Of a stretch of DNA of 64,000 nt, positions 13,455-25,974 are shown one piece after another. A program made the translations under genes and the position numbers. The notes under the pieces are model-generated. The model worked only from the letters and a program-made list of their open reading frames with translations. It was not told the origin of the DNA and ran no database searches. This stretch comes from Aporrectodea caliginosa (lineage: Eukaryota; Annelida; Clitellata; Crassiclitellata; Lumbricidae): contig JACEVL010000949.1 of the NCBI GenBank assembly GCA_020284085.1, forward strand, positions 175,001-239,000, read 5' to 3'. The first letter of the stretch is position 1. Each line of letters opens with the position of its first letter.

Positions 13455-13990
13455 TCATCATCGCCAAAGGCTGAGTTTGGCCGAGGATTTGGCCAAAGGC
13501 TGGCCTTGGCCACGGATATCAAAGAGAGTCCGGCCAAAGGCTGAGTTTGGCCAAGGATGACGAAAGAGCCTGGCCAAAGGCTGGCCTTGGTCACGGATAT
13601 CAAAGAGAGTCCGGTCAAAGGCTGAGTTTGGCCGAGGATGGCGAAAGAGCCTGGCAAAAGGCTGTCCTTGGCCAAAGATGACGAAGAGAGCTTGGCCAAA
13701 GGCTGAGTTTGGCTGAGGATGACGAGGAAAGCTCGACCAAAGGCTGAGTTTGGCCGAGGATGACGAAGAAAGCTCCACCAAAGGCTGAGCTTGGCCGAGG
13801 ATGACGAAAGACTCCGGTAAAACCATGAAGTTGGTTGAGGACGACGAGGAGAGCCCGGCCAAAGGCTGAATTTGGCCGAGGATGACGAAGGGAGCCCGGC
13901 CAAAGGCTGAGTTTGGCCGAGGATGACGAAGAGAGCCCGAACAAACACTGAGCCTGGCCAAGCCTGAGTTTGGACGAGGATGACGAGGAG
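13455..13990 (-). repeat. Inverted block of the 41-bp satellite, copy 1 of a higher-order unit
   Basis: Here the 41-bp unit runs in the opposite sense. It contains a private variant unit with CCGGTAAAACCATGAAGTTG followed by GTTGAGGACGACGAGG. The same variant recurs at about 15465, in a diverged form at 16415, and at about 25680. Neighbouring units are also conserved in order, which shows that a block of more than 1.5 kb has been duplicated as a whole. Confidence 0.85.
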
Positions 13991-15224
13991 AGCCCGACCT
14001 TTGGCCGTCATCGTTGGCCTCGGCCAAAGCTTAGGATATGGCTCAGCCTTTGGCCGGGCTCTTCGTCATCCTCGGCCAAACTCAGGCTATGGCCGGGCTC
14101 TCTTCGTCATCCTCGGCCAAACTCAGGCTTTGGCCGGGCTCTCTTCGTCATCCTCGGCCAAACTCAGCCTTTGGCCGGGCTCTCTTCGTCATCCTCGGCC
14201 AAACTCAGCGTTTGGCCGGGCTCTCTTCGTCATCCTCGGCCAAGGTCACCCTTTGGCCAGGCTCTCTTCGTCATCCTCGGCCAAACTCAGCCTTTGGCCG
14301 GGCTCTCTTCGTCATCCTCGGCCAAACTCAGCCTTTGGCCGGGCTCTCTTCGTCATCCTCGGCCAAACTCAGCCTTTGGCCGGGCTCTCTTCGTCATCCT
14401 CGGCCAAACTCAGTTTTTGGCCGGGCTCTCTTCGTCGATCCTTGGCCAAACTCAGCCTTTGGCCAGGATCTTCGTCATCCTCGGCCAAAGCTCAGCCTTT
14501 GGCCGGGCTCTCTCCGTTATCCTCGGCCAAACTCAGCGTTTGGTCGGGCTCTCTTCTTCATCCTCGGCCAAACTCAGCGTTTGGCCAGGCTCTCTTCGTC
14601 ATCCTCGGCCAAACTCAGCCTTTGGCCGGGCTCTCTTCGTCATCCTCGGCCAAACTCAGCGTTTGGCCGGGCTCTCTTCGTCATCCTCGGCCAAACTCAG
14701 CCTTTGACCGGGCTCTCTTCGTCATCCTCGGCCAAACTCAGCCTTTGGCGAGGCTCTCTTCATCATCCTCGGCCAAACTCAGACTTTGGACGGGCTCTCT
14801 TCTTCATCCTCGGCCAAACTCAGAGTTTGGCCAGGCTCTTTCGTGATCCTCGGCCAAACTCAGCGTTTGGTCACGCTCTCTTCGTCATCCTCGGCCAAAC
14901 TCAGCGTTTCGCCGGGCTCTCTTCGTTATCCTCGGCCAAATTCAGGCTTTGGCCAGGCTCTCTTCTTCATCCTCGGCCAAACTCAGCCTTTGGCCGGGCT
15001 CTTTCGTCATCCTCGGCCAAACTCAGCGTTTGGTCGGGCTCTCTTCGTCATCCTCGGCCAAACTCAGCCTTTGGCCGGGCTCTCTTCGCTATCCTCGGCC
15101 AAACTCAGGCTTTGGCCAGGCTCTTTCGTCATCCTCGGCCATATTCAGGCTTTGGCCGGTGTTCTCTTCTTCATCCTCGGCCAAACTAAGCGTTTGCCCA
15201 GGCTCTTTCGTCATCATCGCTAAA

Positions 15225-15750
15225 GGCTGAGTTTGGCCGAGGATGATGAAAGAGCCTGGCCAAAGGCTGGCCTTGGCCACGGATATCAAAATGGCGAAAG
15301 AGTCTGGCAAAAGGCTGAGTTTGGCCAAGGATGACGAAAGAGCCTGGCCAAAGGCTGAGTTTGGCTGAGGATGACGAAGAGAGCTCGGCCAAAGGCTGAG
15401 TTTGGCCGAGGATGACGAAGAAAGCTCCACCAAAGGCTGAGCTTGGCCGAGGATGACGAAAGAGTCCGGTAAAACCATGAAGTTGGTTGAGGACGACGAG
15501 GAGAGCCCGGCCAAAGGCTGAATTTGGCCGAGGATGACGAAGAGAGCCCGGCCAAAGGCTGAGTTTGGCTGAGGATGACGAAGAGAGCCCGAACAAAGCT
15601 GAGTTTGGCCGAGGATGACGAAGGAAACTGGGCAAACGCTGATTTTGGCCGAGGATGACGAAGAAAGCTCGACCAAACGCTAAGCCTGGCCATAGCCTGA
15701 GTTTGGACGAGGATGACGAGCAGAGCCCGACCTTTTCGTCATCCTTGACC
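15225..15750 (-). repeat. Inverted block of the 41-bp satellite, copy 2
   Basis: Same order of variant units as the block at 13455-13990, entered by the same junction (CCCAGGCTCTTT followed by CATCATCGC). It differs by small internal deletions, for example around 15290. Confidence 0.85.
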
Positions 15751-16079
15751 AAGCTTAGGGTTTGGCCGGGCTTTCTTCGTTATCCTCGGCCAAACTCAGG
15801 CTTTGGCCAGGCTCTCTTCGTCATCCTCGGCCAAACTCAGCCTTTGGCCGGGCTCTCTTCGTCATCCTCGGCCAAACTCAGCGTTTGGCCGGGCTCTCTT
15901 TGTCATCCTCGGCCAAACTCATCGTTTGGTCGGTCTCTCTTCGTCATCCTCGGCCAAACTCAGGCTTTGGCCGGGTTCTGTTCTTCGTTCATCCTCGGCC
16001 AAACTCAGCGTTTGCCCAGGCTCTCGTCATCCTCGCCAAATCAGCCTTTGGCCAGGCTCTGAGTTTCGGCCAAACTAAC

Positions 16080-16595
16080 GAGAGAGCTTTGGCCAAAGGC
16101 TGAGTTTGGCCGAGGATGACGAAGAGAGCCTCGGCCAAATCTGAGTTTGGCCGAGGATAACGAAGAAAGCTTGGCCAAAGGCTGAGTTTGGCCTTGGACG
16201 GATCAAGGAGAGCCCGGTCAATGGCTGAGTTTGGCCAAGGATGACAAAAGAGCGTGGCCAAAGGCTGACCTTGGCCAATGATGACGAAGAGAGCTTGGCC
16301 AAAGGCTGAGTTTTCCCGAGGATGACGAAGAAAGCTCGGCCAAAGGCTGAGCTTGGCCGAGGATTGACGAAGAGATCTTGGCCAAAAGGGACATAGCTGA
16401 GGATGACAAAAGAGTCCGGTAAAACCCTGAAGTCGGCTGAGGACGACGATGACAGCCCGGCGAAAGGCTGAATTTGGCCGAGGTTGACGAAAGATCCTAG
16501 CCATAACCTGTGTTTGGCCGAGGATACCGAAGAGAGCCCGGCCAAATCGTGAGTGTGGCCGAGGATGACGAAGAGAGCCCGACCTCTTCGTCATC
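16080..16595 (-). repeat. Inverted block of the 41-bp satellite, diverged copy 3
   Basis: Carries a diverged form of the CCGGTAAAAC marker unit near 16415 and more substitutions than the other blocks, suggesting an older copy. Confidence 0.75.
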
Positions 16596-17225
16596 GTCGG
16601 TCGGCCATGTTCAGCCTTTGGTCGAGCTTTCTACGTCATACTCGGCCAAACTCAGCCTTTGGCCTGGCTCTCTTCATCATCCTCGGCCAAACTCAGCCTT
16701 TGGTCGGGCTCTCTTCGTCATCCTCGGTCCAATCTCAGCGTTTGGCAGGGTTTTCCTGTCTTCAATATCCTTGGCCAAGGTCACCGTTTGGCCAGGCTGT
16801 TTCGTCATCCTCGGCCAAACTCAGCGTTTGGCCGGGCTCTTCGTCATCCTCGGTCAAACTCAACCTTTGGCCAAGCTCTCTTCGTCGACCTTGGCGAAGG
16901 TCAGCCTTTGGCCAGGATCTTTCGTCAACCTCTTCCAAGCTCAGGCTTTGGTCGGGCTCTCTTCTTCAACCTCGGCCAAACTCAGCCTTTGGCCGGGTTC
17001 TTTCGTTATCCTCAGCCAAACTCAGCCATTGGCCAGGCTCTTTCGTCATCCTCGGCCAAATTCAGCCTTTGGCCGGACTCTCTTAGTCATCCTCGGTCAA
17101 ACTTAGCTTTAGGTCGGGCTCTCTTCGATGTCCTTGGCCAAGGTCAGCCTTTGGCCAGGCTCTCTTCGTCATCTTTGGCCAAGGTCAGCCATTGACAAGG
17201 CTCTTTCGTCATCGTCGGCCATCGT

Positions 17226-20200
17226 TATTGAAAAGCCATACTGAAAAGGGTTATTGAAAAGAGTTATTGAAAAGGGTTATTGAAAAAGAGTTATTGAAAA
17301 GAGTTATTGAAAAGAGTTATTGAAAAGAGTTATTGAAAAGGGTTATTGAAAAGGGTTATTGAAAAGAGTTATTGAAAGGAGTTATTGAAAAGAGTTATTG
17401 AAAAGAGTTATTGAAAAGAGTTATTGAAAAGAGTTATTGAAAAGAGTTATTGAAAAGAGTTATTGAAAAGAGTTATTGAAAAGAGTTATTGAAAAGAGTT
17501 ATTGAAAAGAGTTATTGAAAAGAGTTATTGAAAAGGAGTTATTGAAAAGAGTTATTGAAAAGAGTTATTGAAAAGAGTTATTGAAAAGAGTTATTGAAAA
17601 GGGTTATTGAAAAGAGTTATTGAAAAGAGTTATTGAAAAGAGTTATTGAAAAGAGTTATTGAAAAGAGTTATTGAAAAGAGTTATTGAAAAGAGTTATTG
17701 AAAAGGGTTATTGAAAAGAGTTATTGAAAAGGGTTATTGAAAAGGGTTATTGAAAAGAGTTATTGAAAAGGGTTATTGAAAAGAGTTATTGAAAAGGGTT
17801 ATTGAAAAGAGTTATTGAAAGAGTTATTGAAAAAGTTATTGAAAAGAGTTATTGAAAGAGTTATTGAAAAAGTTATTGAAAGAGTTATTGAAAAAGAGTT
17901 ATTGAAAAGAGTTATTGAAAAGAGTTATTGAAAAGAGTTATTGAAAAGAGTTATTGAAAAGAGTTATTGAAAAGGGTTATTTGAAAAGGGTTATTGAAAA
18001 GAGTTATTGAAAAGAGTTATTGAAAAGAGTTATTGAAAAGAGTTATTGAAAAGAGTTATTGAAAAGAGTTATTGAAAAGGGTTATTGAAAAGAGTTATTG
18101 AAAAGAGTTATTGAAAAGAGTTATTGAAAAGAGTTAAAGAGTTATTGAAAAGAGTTATTGAAAAGAGTTATTGAAAGAGTTATTGAAAAGAGTTATTGAA
18201 AAGAGTTATTGAAAAGAGTTATTGAAAAGGGTTATTGAAAAGAGTTATTGAGTTAAAGAGTTATTGAAAAGAGTTATTGAAAAGGGTTATTGAAAAGAGT
18301 TATTGAAAGGGTTATTGAAAGAGTTATTGAAAAGAGTTATTGAAAAAGAGTTATTGAAAAAGAGTTATTGAAAAAGGGTTATTGAAAAGGGTTATTGAAA
18401 AGAGTTATTGAAAAGAGTTATTGAAAAAGGTTATTGAAAGATGGTTATTAAAAAGGGTTATTGAAAAGAGTTATTGAAAAGAGTTATTGAAAAGAGTTAT
18501 TGAAAAGAGTTATTGAAAAGGGTTATTGAAAAGAGTTATTGAAAAGAGTTATTGAAAAGAGTTATTGAAAAGAGTTATTGAAAAGAGTTATTGAAAAGGG
18601 TTATTGAAAAGAGTTATTGAAAAGAGTTATTGAAAAGAGTTATTGAAAAGAGTTATTGAAAAGAGTTATTGAAAAGGGTTATTGAAAAGAGTTATTGAAA
18701 AGAGTTATTGAAAAGAGTTATTGAAAAGGGTTATTGAAAAGAGTTATTGAAAAGAGTTATTGAAAAGAGTTATTGAAAAGAGTTATTGAAAAGAGTTATT
18801 GAAAAGAGTTATTGAAAAGAGTTATTGAAAAGAGTTATTGAAAAGAGTTATTGAAAAGGGTTATTGAAAGAGTTATTGAAAAGAGTTATTGAAAAGAGTT
18901 ATTGAAAAGGGTTATTGAAAAGAGTTATTGAAAAGAGTTATTGAAAAGAGTTATTGAAAAGAGTTATTGAAAAGGGTTATTGAAAAGAGTTATTGAAAAG
19001 AGTTATTGAAAAGAGTTATTGAAAGAGTTATTGAAAAGAGTTATTGAAAAAGTTATTGAAAAGAGTTATTGAAAAGAGTTATTGAAAAGAGTTATTGAAA
19101 AGAGTTATTGAAAAGAGTTATTGAAAAGAGTTATTGAAAAGAGTTATTGAAAAGGGTTATTGAAAAGAGTTATTGAAAAGGGTTATTGAAAAAAAGAGTT
19201 ATTGAAAAGAGTTATTGAAAAGGGTTATTGAAAAAGAGTTATTGAAAAGAGTTATTGAAAAGAGTTATTGAAAAAGGTTATTGAAAAGAGTTATTGAAAG
19301 GGTTATTGAAAAGAGTTATTGAAAGAGTTATTGAAAAGAGTTATTGAAAAGAGTTATTGAAAAGAGTTATTGAAAAGAGTTATTGAAAAGAGTTATTGAA
19401 AAAGAGTTATTGAAAAGAGTTATTGAAAAGAGTTATTGAAAAGAGTTATTGAAAAGAGTTATTGAAAAGGGTTATTGAAAAGAGTTATTGAAAAGAGTTA
19501 TTGAAAAGAGTTATTGAAAAGGGTTATTGAAAAGAGTTATTGAAAAGGGTTATTGAAAAGAGTTATTGAAAAGAGTTATTGAAAAGAGTTATTGAAAAGG
19601 GTTATTGAAAAGAGTTATTGAAAAGGGTTATTGAAAAGAGTTATTGAAAAGAGTTATTGAAAAGAGTTATTGAAAAGAGTTATTGAAAAGAGTTATTGAA
19701 AAGGGTTATTGAAAAGAGTTATTGAAAAGGGTTATTGAAAAGAGTTATTGAAAAGAGTTATTGAAAAGAGTTATTGAAAAGGGTTATTGAAAAGAGTTAT
19801 TGAAAAGAGTTATTGAAAAGGGTTATTGAAAAGAGTTATTGAAAAAAGAGTTATTGAAAAGAGTTATTGAAAAGGGTTATTGAAAAGAGTTATTGAAAAG
19901 AGTTATTGAAAAGAGTTATTGAAAAGAGTTATTGAAAAGGGTTATTGAAAAGAGTTATTGAAAAGAGTTATTGAAAAAAGAAAAGTTATTGAAAAGGGTT
20001 ATTGAAAAGAGTTATTGAAAAGGGTTATTGAAAAGAGTTATTGAAAAAGTGGTTATTGAAAAGAGTTATTGAAAAGAGTTATTGAAAAGAGTTATTGAAA
20101 AGATTTATTGAAAAGGGTTATTGAAAAGAGTTATTGAAAAGAGTTATTGAAAAGAGTTATTGAAAAGAGTTATTGAAAAGAGTTATTGAAAAGAGTTATT

Positions 20201-23200
20201 GAAAAAGAGTTATTGAAAAGAGTTATTGAAAAGAGTTATTGAAAAGAGTTATTGAAAGAGTTATTGAAAAGAGTTATTGAAAAGAGTTATTGAAAAGAGT
20301 TATTGAAAAGGGTTATTGAAAAGGGTTATTGAAAAGAGTTATTTAAAAGAGTTATTGAAAAGAGTTATTGAAAAGGGTTATTGAAAAGGGTTATTGAAAA
20401 GGGTTATTGAAAAAGGGTTATTGAAAAGAGTTATTGAAAAGAGTTATTGAAAAGAGTTATTGAAAAGGGTTATTGAAAAAGGGTTATTGAAAAGAGTTAT
20501 TGAAAAAGTTATTGAAAAGAGTTATTGAAAAGAGTTATTGAAAAGAGTTATTGAAAAGGGTTATTGAAAAGAGTTATTGAAAAGAGTTATTGAAAAGGGT
20601 TATTGAAAAGGGTTATTGAAAAGAGTTATTGAAAAGAGTTATTGAAAAGAGTTATTGAAAAGAGTTATTGAAAAGGGTTATTGAAAAATTGAAAAGAGTT
20701 ATTGAAAAGAGTTATTGAAAAGGGTTATTGAAAAGAGTTATTGAAAAGAGTTATTGAAAAGGGTTATTGAAAAGAGTTATTGAAAAAAGAGTTATTGAAA
20801 AGAGTTATTGAAAAGGGTTATTGAAAAAGGGTTATTGAAAAGAGTTATTGAAAAGAGTTATTGAAAAGGGTTATTGAAAAGAGTTATTGAAAAGGGTTAT
20901 TGAAAAGAGTTATTGAAAAGGGTTATTGAAAAGAGTTATTGAAAAGAGTTATTGAAAAGGGTTATTGAAAAGAGTTATTGAAAAGGGTTATTGAAAAGAG
21001 TTATTGAAAAGAGTTATTGAAAAGGGTTATTGAAAAGAGTTATTGAAAAGAGTTATTGAAAAGGGTTATTGAAAAGAGTTATTGAAAAGGGTTATTGAAA
21101 AGAGTTATTGAAAAGAGTTATTGAAAAGAGTTATTGAAAAGAGTTATTGAAAAGAGTTATTGAAAAGAGTTATTGAAAAGAGTTATTGAAAAGAGTTATT
21201 GAAAAGAGTTATTGAAAAGGGTTATTGAAAAGAGTTATTGAAAAGAGTTATTGAAAAGGGTTATTGAAAAGAGTTATTGAAAAGAGTTATTGAAAAGAGT
21301 TATTGAAAAGAGTTATTGAAAAGGGTTATTGAAAAAAGTTATTGAAAGAGAGTTATTGGAAAGGGTTATTGAAAAGAGTTATTGAAAAGAGTTATTGAAA
21401 AGGAGTTATTGAAAAGGGTTATTGAAAAGAGTTATTGAAAAGAGTTATTGAAAAGAGTTATTGAAAAGAGTTATTGAAAAGAGTTATTGAAAGAGTTATT
21501 GAAAAGGGTTATTGAGTTAAAAGAGTTATTGAAAAGGTTATTGAAAAGAGTTATTGAAAAAGTTATTGAAAAGAGTTATTGAAAAGAGTTATTGAAAAGA
21601 GTTATTGAAAAGGGTTATTGAAAAGAGTTATTGAAAAGAGTTATTGAAAAGAGTTATTGAAAAGAGTTATTGAAAAGGGTTATTGAAAAGAGTTATTGAA
21701 AAGAGTTTTTGAAAAGAGTTATTGAAAAGAGTTATTGAAAAAGGGTTATTGAAAAGAGTTTTTGAAAAGAGTTATTGAAAAGAGTTATTGAAAAGAGTTA
21801 TTGAAAAGGGTTATTGAAAAGAGTTATTGAAAAGAGTTATTGAAAAGGTTATTGAAAAGAGTTACTGAAAAGAGTTATTGAAAAGGGTTATTGAAAAGGG
21901 TTATTGAAAAGGGTTATTGAAAAGAGTTATTGAAAGGAGTTATTGAAAAGAGGTTATTGAAAAGAGTTATTGAAAAGGGTTATTGAAAAGAGTTGCTTGA
22001 AAAGAGTTATTGAAAAGAGTTATTGAAAAGAGTTATTGAAAAGGGTTATTGAAAAGAGTTATTGAAAAGAGTTATTGAAAAGAGTTATTGAAAAGGGTTA
22101 TTGAAAAGAGTTATTGAAAAGAGTTATTGAAAAGAGTTATTGAAAAAAGAGTTATTGAAAAGAGTTATTGAAAAGGGTCATTGAAAAAGAGTTATTGAAA
22201 AGAGTTATTGAAAAGAGTTATTGAAAAGAGTTATTGAAAAGAGTTATTGAAAAGAGTTATTGAAAAGGAGTTATTGAAAAGAGTTATTGAAAAGAGTTAT
22301 TGAAAAGAGTTATTGAAAAGAGTTATTGAAAAGAGTTATTGAAAAGGGTTATTGAAAAGAGTTATTGAAAAGGGTTATTGAAAAGAGTTTATTGAAAAGA
22401 GTTATTGAAAAAGGGTTATTGAAAAGCGGTTATTGAAAAGGGTTATTGAAAAGAGTTATTGAAAAGGGTTATTGAAAAGAGTTATTGAATAGGGTTATTG
22501 AAAAGAGTTATTGAAAAGGGTTATTGAAAAGAGTTATTGAAAAGAGTTATTGAAAAGGGTTATTGAAAAGGGTTACTGAAAAGAGTTGTTGAAAAGGGTT
22601 ATTGAAAAGAGTTATTGAAAACAGTTGTTGAAAAGAGTTATTGAAAAGGGTCATTGAAAAGGGTTATTGAAAAGAGTTATTGCAAAAGTTATTGAAAAGG
22701 GTTATCGAAAAGAGTTATTGAAAAGGGTTGTTAAAGAGTTATTGAAAAGGGTTATTGAAAAGGGTTATTGAAAAGAGTTATTGAAAAAGAGTTATTGAAA
22801 AGGGTTATTGAAAAGAGTTATTGAAAAGGGTTACTGAAAAGAGTTGTTGAAAAGGGTTATTGAAAAGAGTTGTTGAAAAGGGTTATTGAAAAGGGTTATT
22901 GAAAAGAGTTATTGAAAAGAGTTATTGAAAAGAGTTATTGAAAGAGTTATTGAAAAGGGTTATTGAAAAGAGTTATTGAAAAGAGTTATTGAAAAGGGTT
23001 ATTGAAAAGAGATATTGAAAAGAGTTATTGAAAAGAGTTATTGAAAAGAGTTATTGAAAAGAGTTATTGAAAATGGTTATTGAAAAGAGTTATTCAAAAG
23101 GGTTATTGAAAAGAGTTATTGAAAAGAGTTATTGAAAAGAGTTATTGAAAAGAGTTATTGAAAAGGGTTATTGAAAAGAGTTATTGAAAGAGTTATTGAA

Positions 23201-24605
23201 AAGGGTTATTGAAAAGGGTTATTGAAAAGAATTATTAAAAAGGGATATTTAAAAGAGTTATTGAAAAGAGTTATTGAAAAGGGTTATTGAAAAGAGTTAT
23301 TGAAAAGGGTTATCGAAAAGGGTTATTGAAAAGAGTTATTGAAAAGGGTTTTTGAAAAGGGTTATTGAAAAGAGTTTTTGAAAACGGTTATTGAAAAGAG
23401 TTATTGAAAAGAGTTATTGAAAAGGGTTATTTAAAAGGGTCATTGAAAAGAGTTATTGAAAAGAGTTTTTGAAAAGGGTTATTGAAAAGGTTGTTGAAAA
23501 GAGTTATTTAAAAGGGTTATTGAAAAGAGTTATTGAAAAGAGTTATTGAAAAGAGTTATTGAAAAGAGTTATTGAAAAGAGTTATTGAAAAGGTTTATTG
23601 AAAAAGGTTATTGAAAAGAGTTATTGAAAAAGTTATTGAAAAGAGTTATTGAAAAGAGTTATTGAAAAGGGTTATTGAAAAGAGTTATTGAAAAGGGTTA
23701 TTGAAAAGGGTTATTGAAAAGAGTTATTGAAAAGGGTTATTGAAAAGAGTTATTGAAAAGAGTTATTGAAAAGAGTTATTGAAAAGAGTTATTGAAAAGA
23801 GTTATTGAAAAGAGTTATTGAAAAGGGTTATTGAAAAGAGTTATTGAAAAGGGTAATTGAAAAGAGTTATTGAAAAGAGTTATTGAAAAGAGTTATTGAA
23901 AAGAGTTATTGAAAAGAGTTATTGAAAAGAGTTATTGAAAGAGTTACTGAAAAGGGTTATTGAAAAGAGTTATTGAAAAGATTTATTGAAAAGGGTTATT
24001 GAAAAGGGTTATTGAAAAGGGTTATTGAAAAGAGTAATTGAAAAGGGTTATTGAAAAGAGTTATTGAAAAGGGTTATTGAAAAGAGTTATTGAAAAGAGT
24101 TATTGAAAAGAGTTATTGAAAAAGGTTATTGAAAAGAGTTATTGAAAAGAGTTATTTAAAAGAGTTATTGAAAAGAGTTATTGAAAAGAGTTATTGAAAA
24201 GGGTTATTGAAAAGAGTTATTGAAAAGGGTTATTGAAAAGGGTCATTGAAAAGAGTTATTGAAAAGAGTTATTGAAAAGGGTTATTGAAAAGGGTTATTG
24301 AAAAGAGTTATTGAAAAGGGTTATTGAAAAGAGTTATTGAAAAGGGTTATTGAAAAGAGTTATTGAAAAGAGTTATTGAAAAGGGTTATTGAAAAGGGTT
24401 ATTGAAAAGAGTTATTGAAAAGAGTTATTGAAAAAGGTTATTGAAAAGAGTTGTTGAAAAGAGTTATTGAAAAGGGTTATTGAAAAGAGTTATTGAAAAG
24501 GGTTATTGAAAAGAGTTATTGAAAAGGGTTATTGAAAAGAGTTATTGAAAAGAGTTATTGAAAAGAGTTATTGAAAGAGTTATTGAAAATGGTTATTGAA
24601 AAGAG
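17226..24605 (+). repeat. 13-bp satellite array, about 565 copies
   Basis: About 7.4 kb of the unit GAGTTATTGAAAA with a common variant GGGTTATTGAAAA and occasional 1-2 bp length changes. Every frame meets TGA or TAA, so it has no coding capacity. The left junction abuts the 41-bp array at about 17225. The right end turns back on itself at 24606. Confidence 0.98.
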
Positions 24606-24672
24606 TTATTCAATAACTCTTTCAATAACTCTTTTCCATAACTCTTTCAATAACCCTTTCAACAACTCTTTT
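24603..24672 (-). repeat. Inverted terminus of the 13-bp array
   Basis: At 24603-24619 the array meets its own reverse complement (GAGTTATT, C, AATAACTC). About five units then continue in the opposite orientation and run directly into the (CAAT)n tail of the minus-strand LINE fragment. Confidence 0.85.
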
Positions 24673-25025
24673 CAATCAATCAATCATAAAATTTATATAG
24701 CGCCTCTTCAAGGGCTCTTCAGAGGCGCTCCCAAGCCAGGCCTGATCATACAGAAAAGTCTTCAATTGGGCGTAGAAGGAAGCCGAGTGAATGCGAGGAG
24801 ATAACCGAAGGAAAGAAGGCAAGACATTCCACGCTGTCGGACCAACAACAGAGAATGCTCGGCGCTGCATAGTAGCAGTGCGGGCATGTGGAACCAAGAA
24901 GTCGCCCCGAGAAGAGGAACGGAGGGCTGAGCGACCCTTAAGAGAAGAAGAGAGAGTGAAGATGGTGCACAAGTAGCGAGGAGCTGAACCCAAGACGCTT
25001 TGCCAGACGAGAGGCTTAAGACGGG
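24673..25025 (-). mobile_element. LINE (CR1/L2-like) 3' end with RT C-terminal coding remnant
   Basis: A minus-strand frame of about 110 codons has the conserved tail of LINE reverse transcriptase proteins. It contains FLVPHARTATMQRRAFSVVG, then a WN-LP motif, then a leucine-rich end reading FLYDQAWLGSASE. After the coding end comes the family 3' tail GAGGCGCTATATAAATTTTA and a (TGAT)n run. It is 5'-truncated, lies between the 13-bp and 41-bp arrays, and shares its 3' tail with SINEs elsewhere in the window. Confidence 0.85.
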
Positions 25026-25865
25026 CTCCCTTTTTCATCCTCGGCCAAACTCAGCGTTTGGACAGGCTCTTTCGTCATCCAAGGCCAAACTCAGGTTTTG
25101 GACCGGCTCTCTTCTTCATCCTCGGCCAAACTCAGCCTTTGGCCGGGCTCTTTCGTTATCGTCAGCCAAACTCAGGCTTTGGCCAGGCTCTTTCGTTATC
25201 CTCGGCCAAATTCAGCCTTTGGCCGGACTCTCTTAGTCATCCTCGGTCAAACTCAGCGTTTGGTCGGGCTCTCTTCGTCGTCCTTGGCCAAGGTCAGCTT
25301 TTGACAAGGCTCTTTCGTCATCCTCGGCCATACTCAGGCTTTGGCCGTGTTCTCTTCTTCATCCTCGGCCACTAAATCATCGCTAAGCGTTTGCCCAGGC
25401 TCTTTCGTCATCATCGCCAAAGGCTGAGTTTGGCCGAGGATGATGAAAGAGCCTGGCCAAAGGCTGGCCTTGGCCACGGATATCAAAGAGAGTCCGGTCA
25501 AAGGCTGAGTTTGGCCGAGGATGGCGAAAGAGCCTGGCAAAAGGCTGACCTTGGCCAAGGATGACGAAGAGAGCTTGGCCAAAGGCTGAGTTTAGCTGAG
25601 GATGACGAGGAAAGCTCGAACATGAGGATGATGAAGAAAGCTCCACCAAAGGCTGAGCTTGGCCGAGGATGACGAAAGAGTCCGGTAAAACCATGAAGTT
25701 GGTTGAGGACGACGAGGAGAGCCCGGCCAAAGGCTGAATTTGGCCGAGGATGACGAAGAGAGCCTGGCCATAGCTTGAGTTTGGACGAGGATGACGAGGA
25801 GAGCCCGACCTCTTCGTCATCCTTGGCCAAGCTTAGGATTTGGCCGGGCTTTCTTCGTTATCCAC
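25026..25865. repeat. Right-hand remainder of the 41-bp satellite
   Basis: The 41-bp repeat resumes on the far side of the 13-bp array and LINE. It has a forward part (25026-25400) and an inverted part (25405-25810) with the same CCGGTAAAAC marker at about 25680, then a short forward end. The unit order matches the higher-order block at 15000-15750, so the 13-bp array and LINE sit inside or beside a duplicated satellite block. Confidence 0.9.
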
Positions 25866-25974
25866 GCGAGCGGGGGGCAGGAAGCAATCCCTGGGGAAGT
25901 GCCAGGATTCCCAAGGATCCAGAGCATGGTAATCCTCGGGGTGGTCATGATGAACAGTGAACACATCGGCCTTT

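Larger units (their letters stand above)
9956..17225. repeat. 41-bp satellite array with internal hairpin and inverted blocks
   Basis: About 7.2 kb of a 41-bp unit. Its consensus reads CGTTTGGCCGGGCTCTCTTC, then GTCATCCTCGG, then CCAAACTCAG. Each unit contains GGCCAAAC and GTTTGGCC around a 5-nt spacer, so it can form an 8-bp-stem hairpin. The core at about 10200-12100 is most uniform and the edges (9956-10090) decay gradually. The orientation flips in blocks at about 13455-13990, 15225-15750 and 16080-16595. The unit has no stop codon in any plus-strand frame and 41 is not a multiple of 3. This explains the overlapping plus-strand frames of up to 774 codons, all with the same low-complexity product, so they are not genes. 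Confidence 0.97.

Noticed and set aside
10086..15230. Overlapping open frames of 120-774 codons rich in Ser, Leu and Pro
   Set aside because: The 41-bp unit has no stop on the plus strand in any frame and 41 is not divisible by 3, so all three frames stay open and give the same repeating peptide. There is no independent evidence of a gene.
9956..24672. CRISPR array
   Set aside because: Repeats are continuous with no unique spacers, and the genome is eukaryotic.
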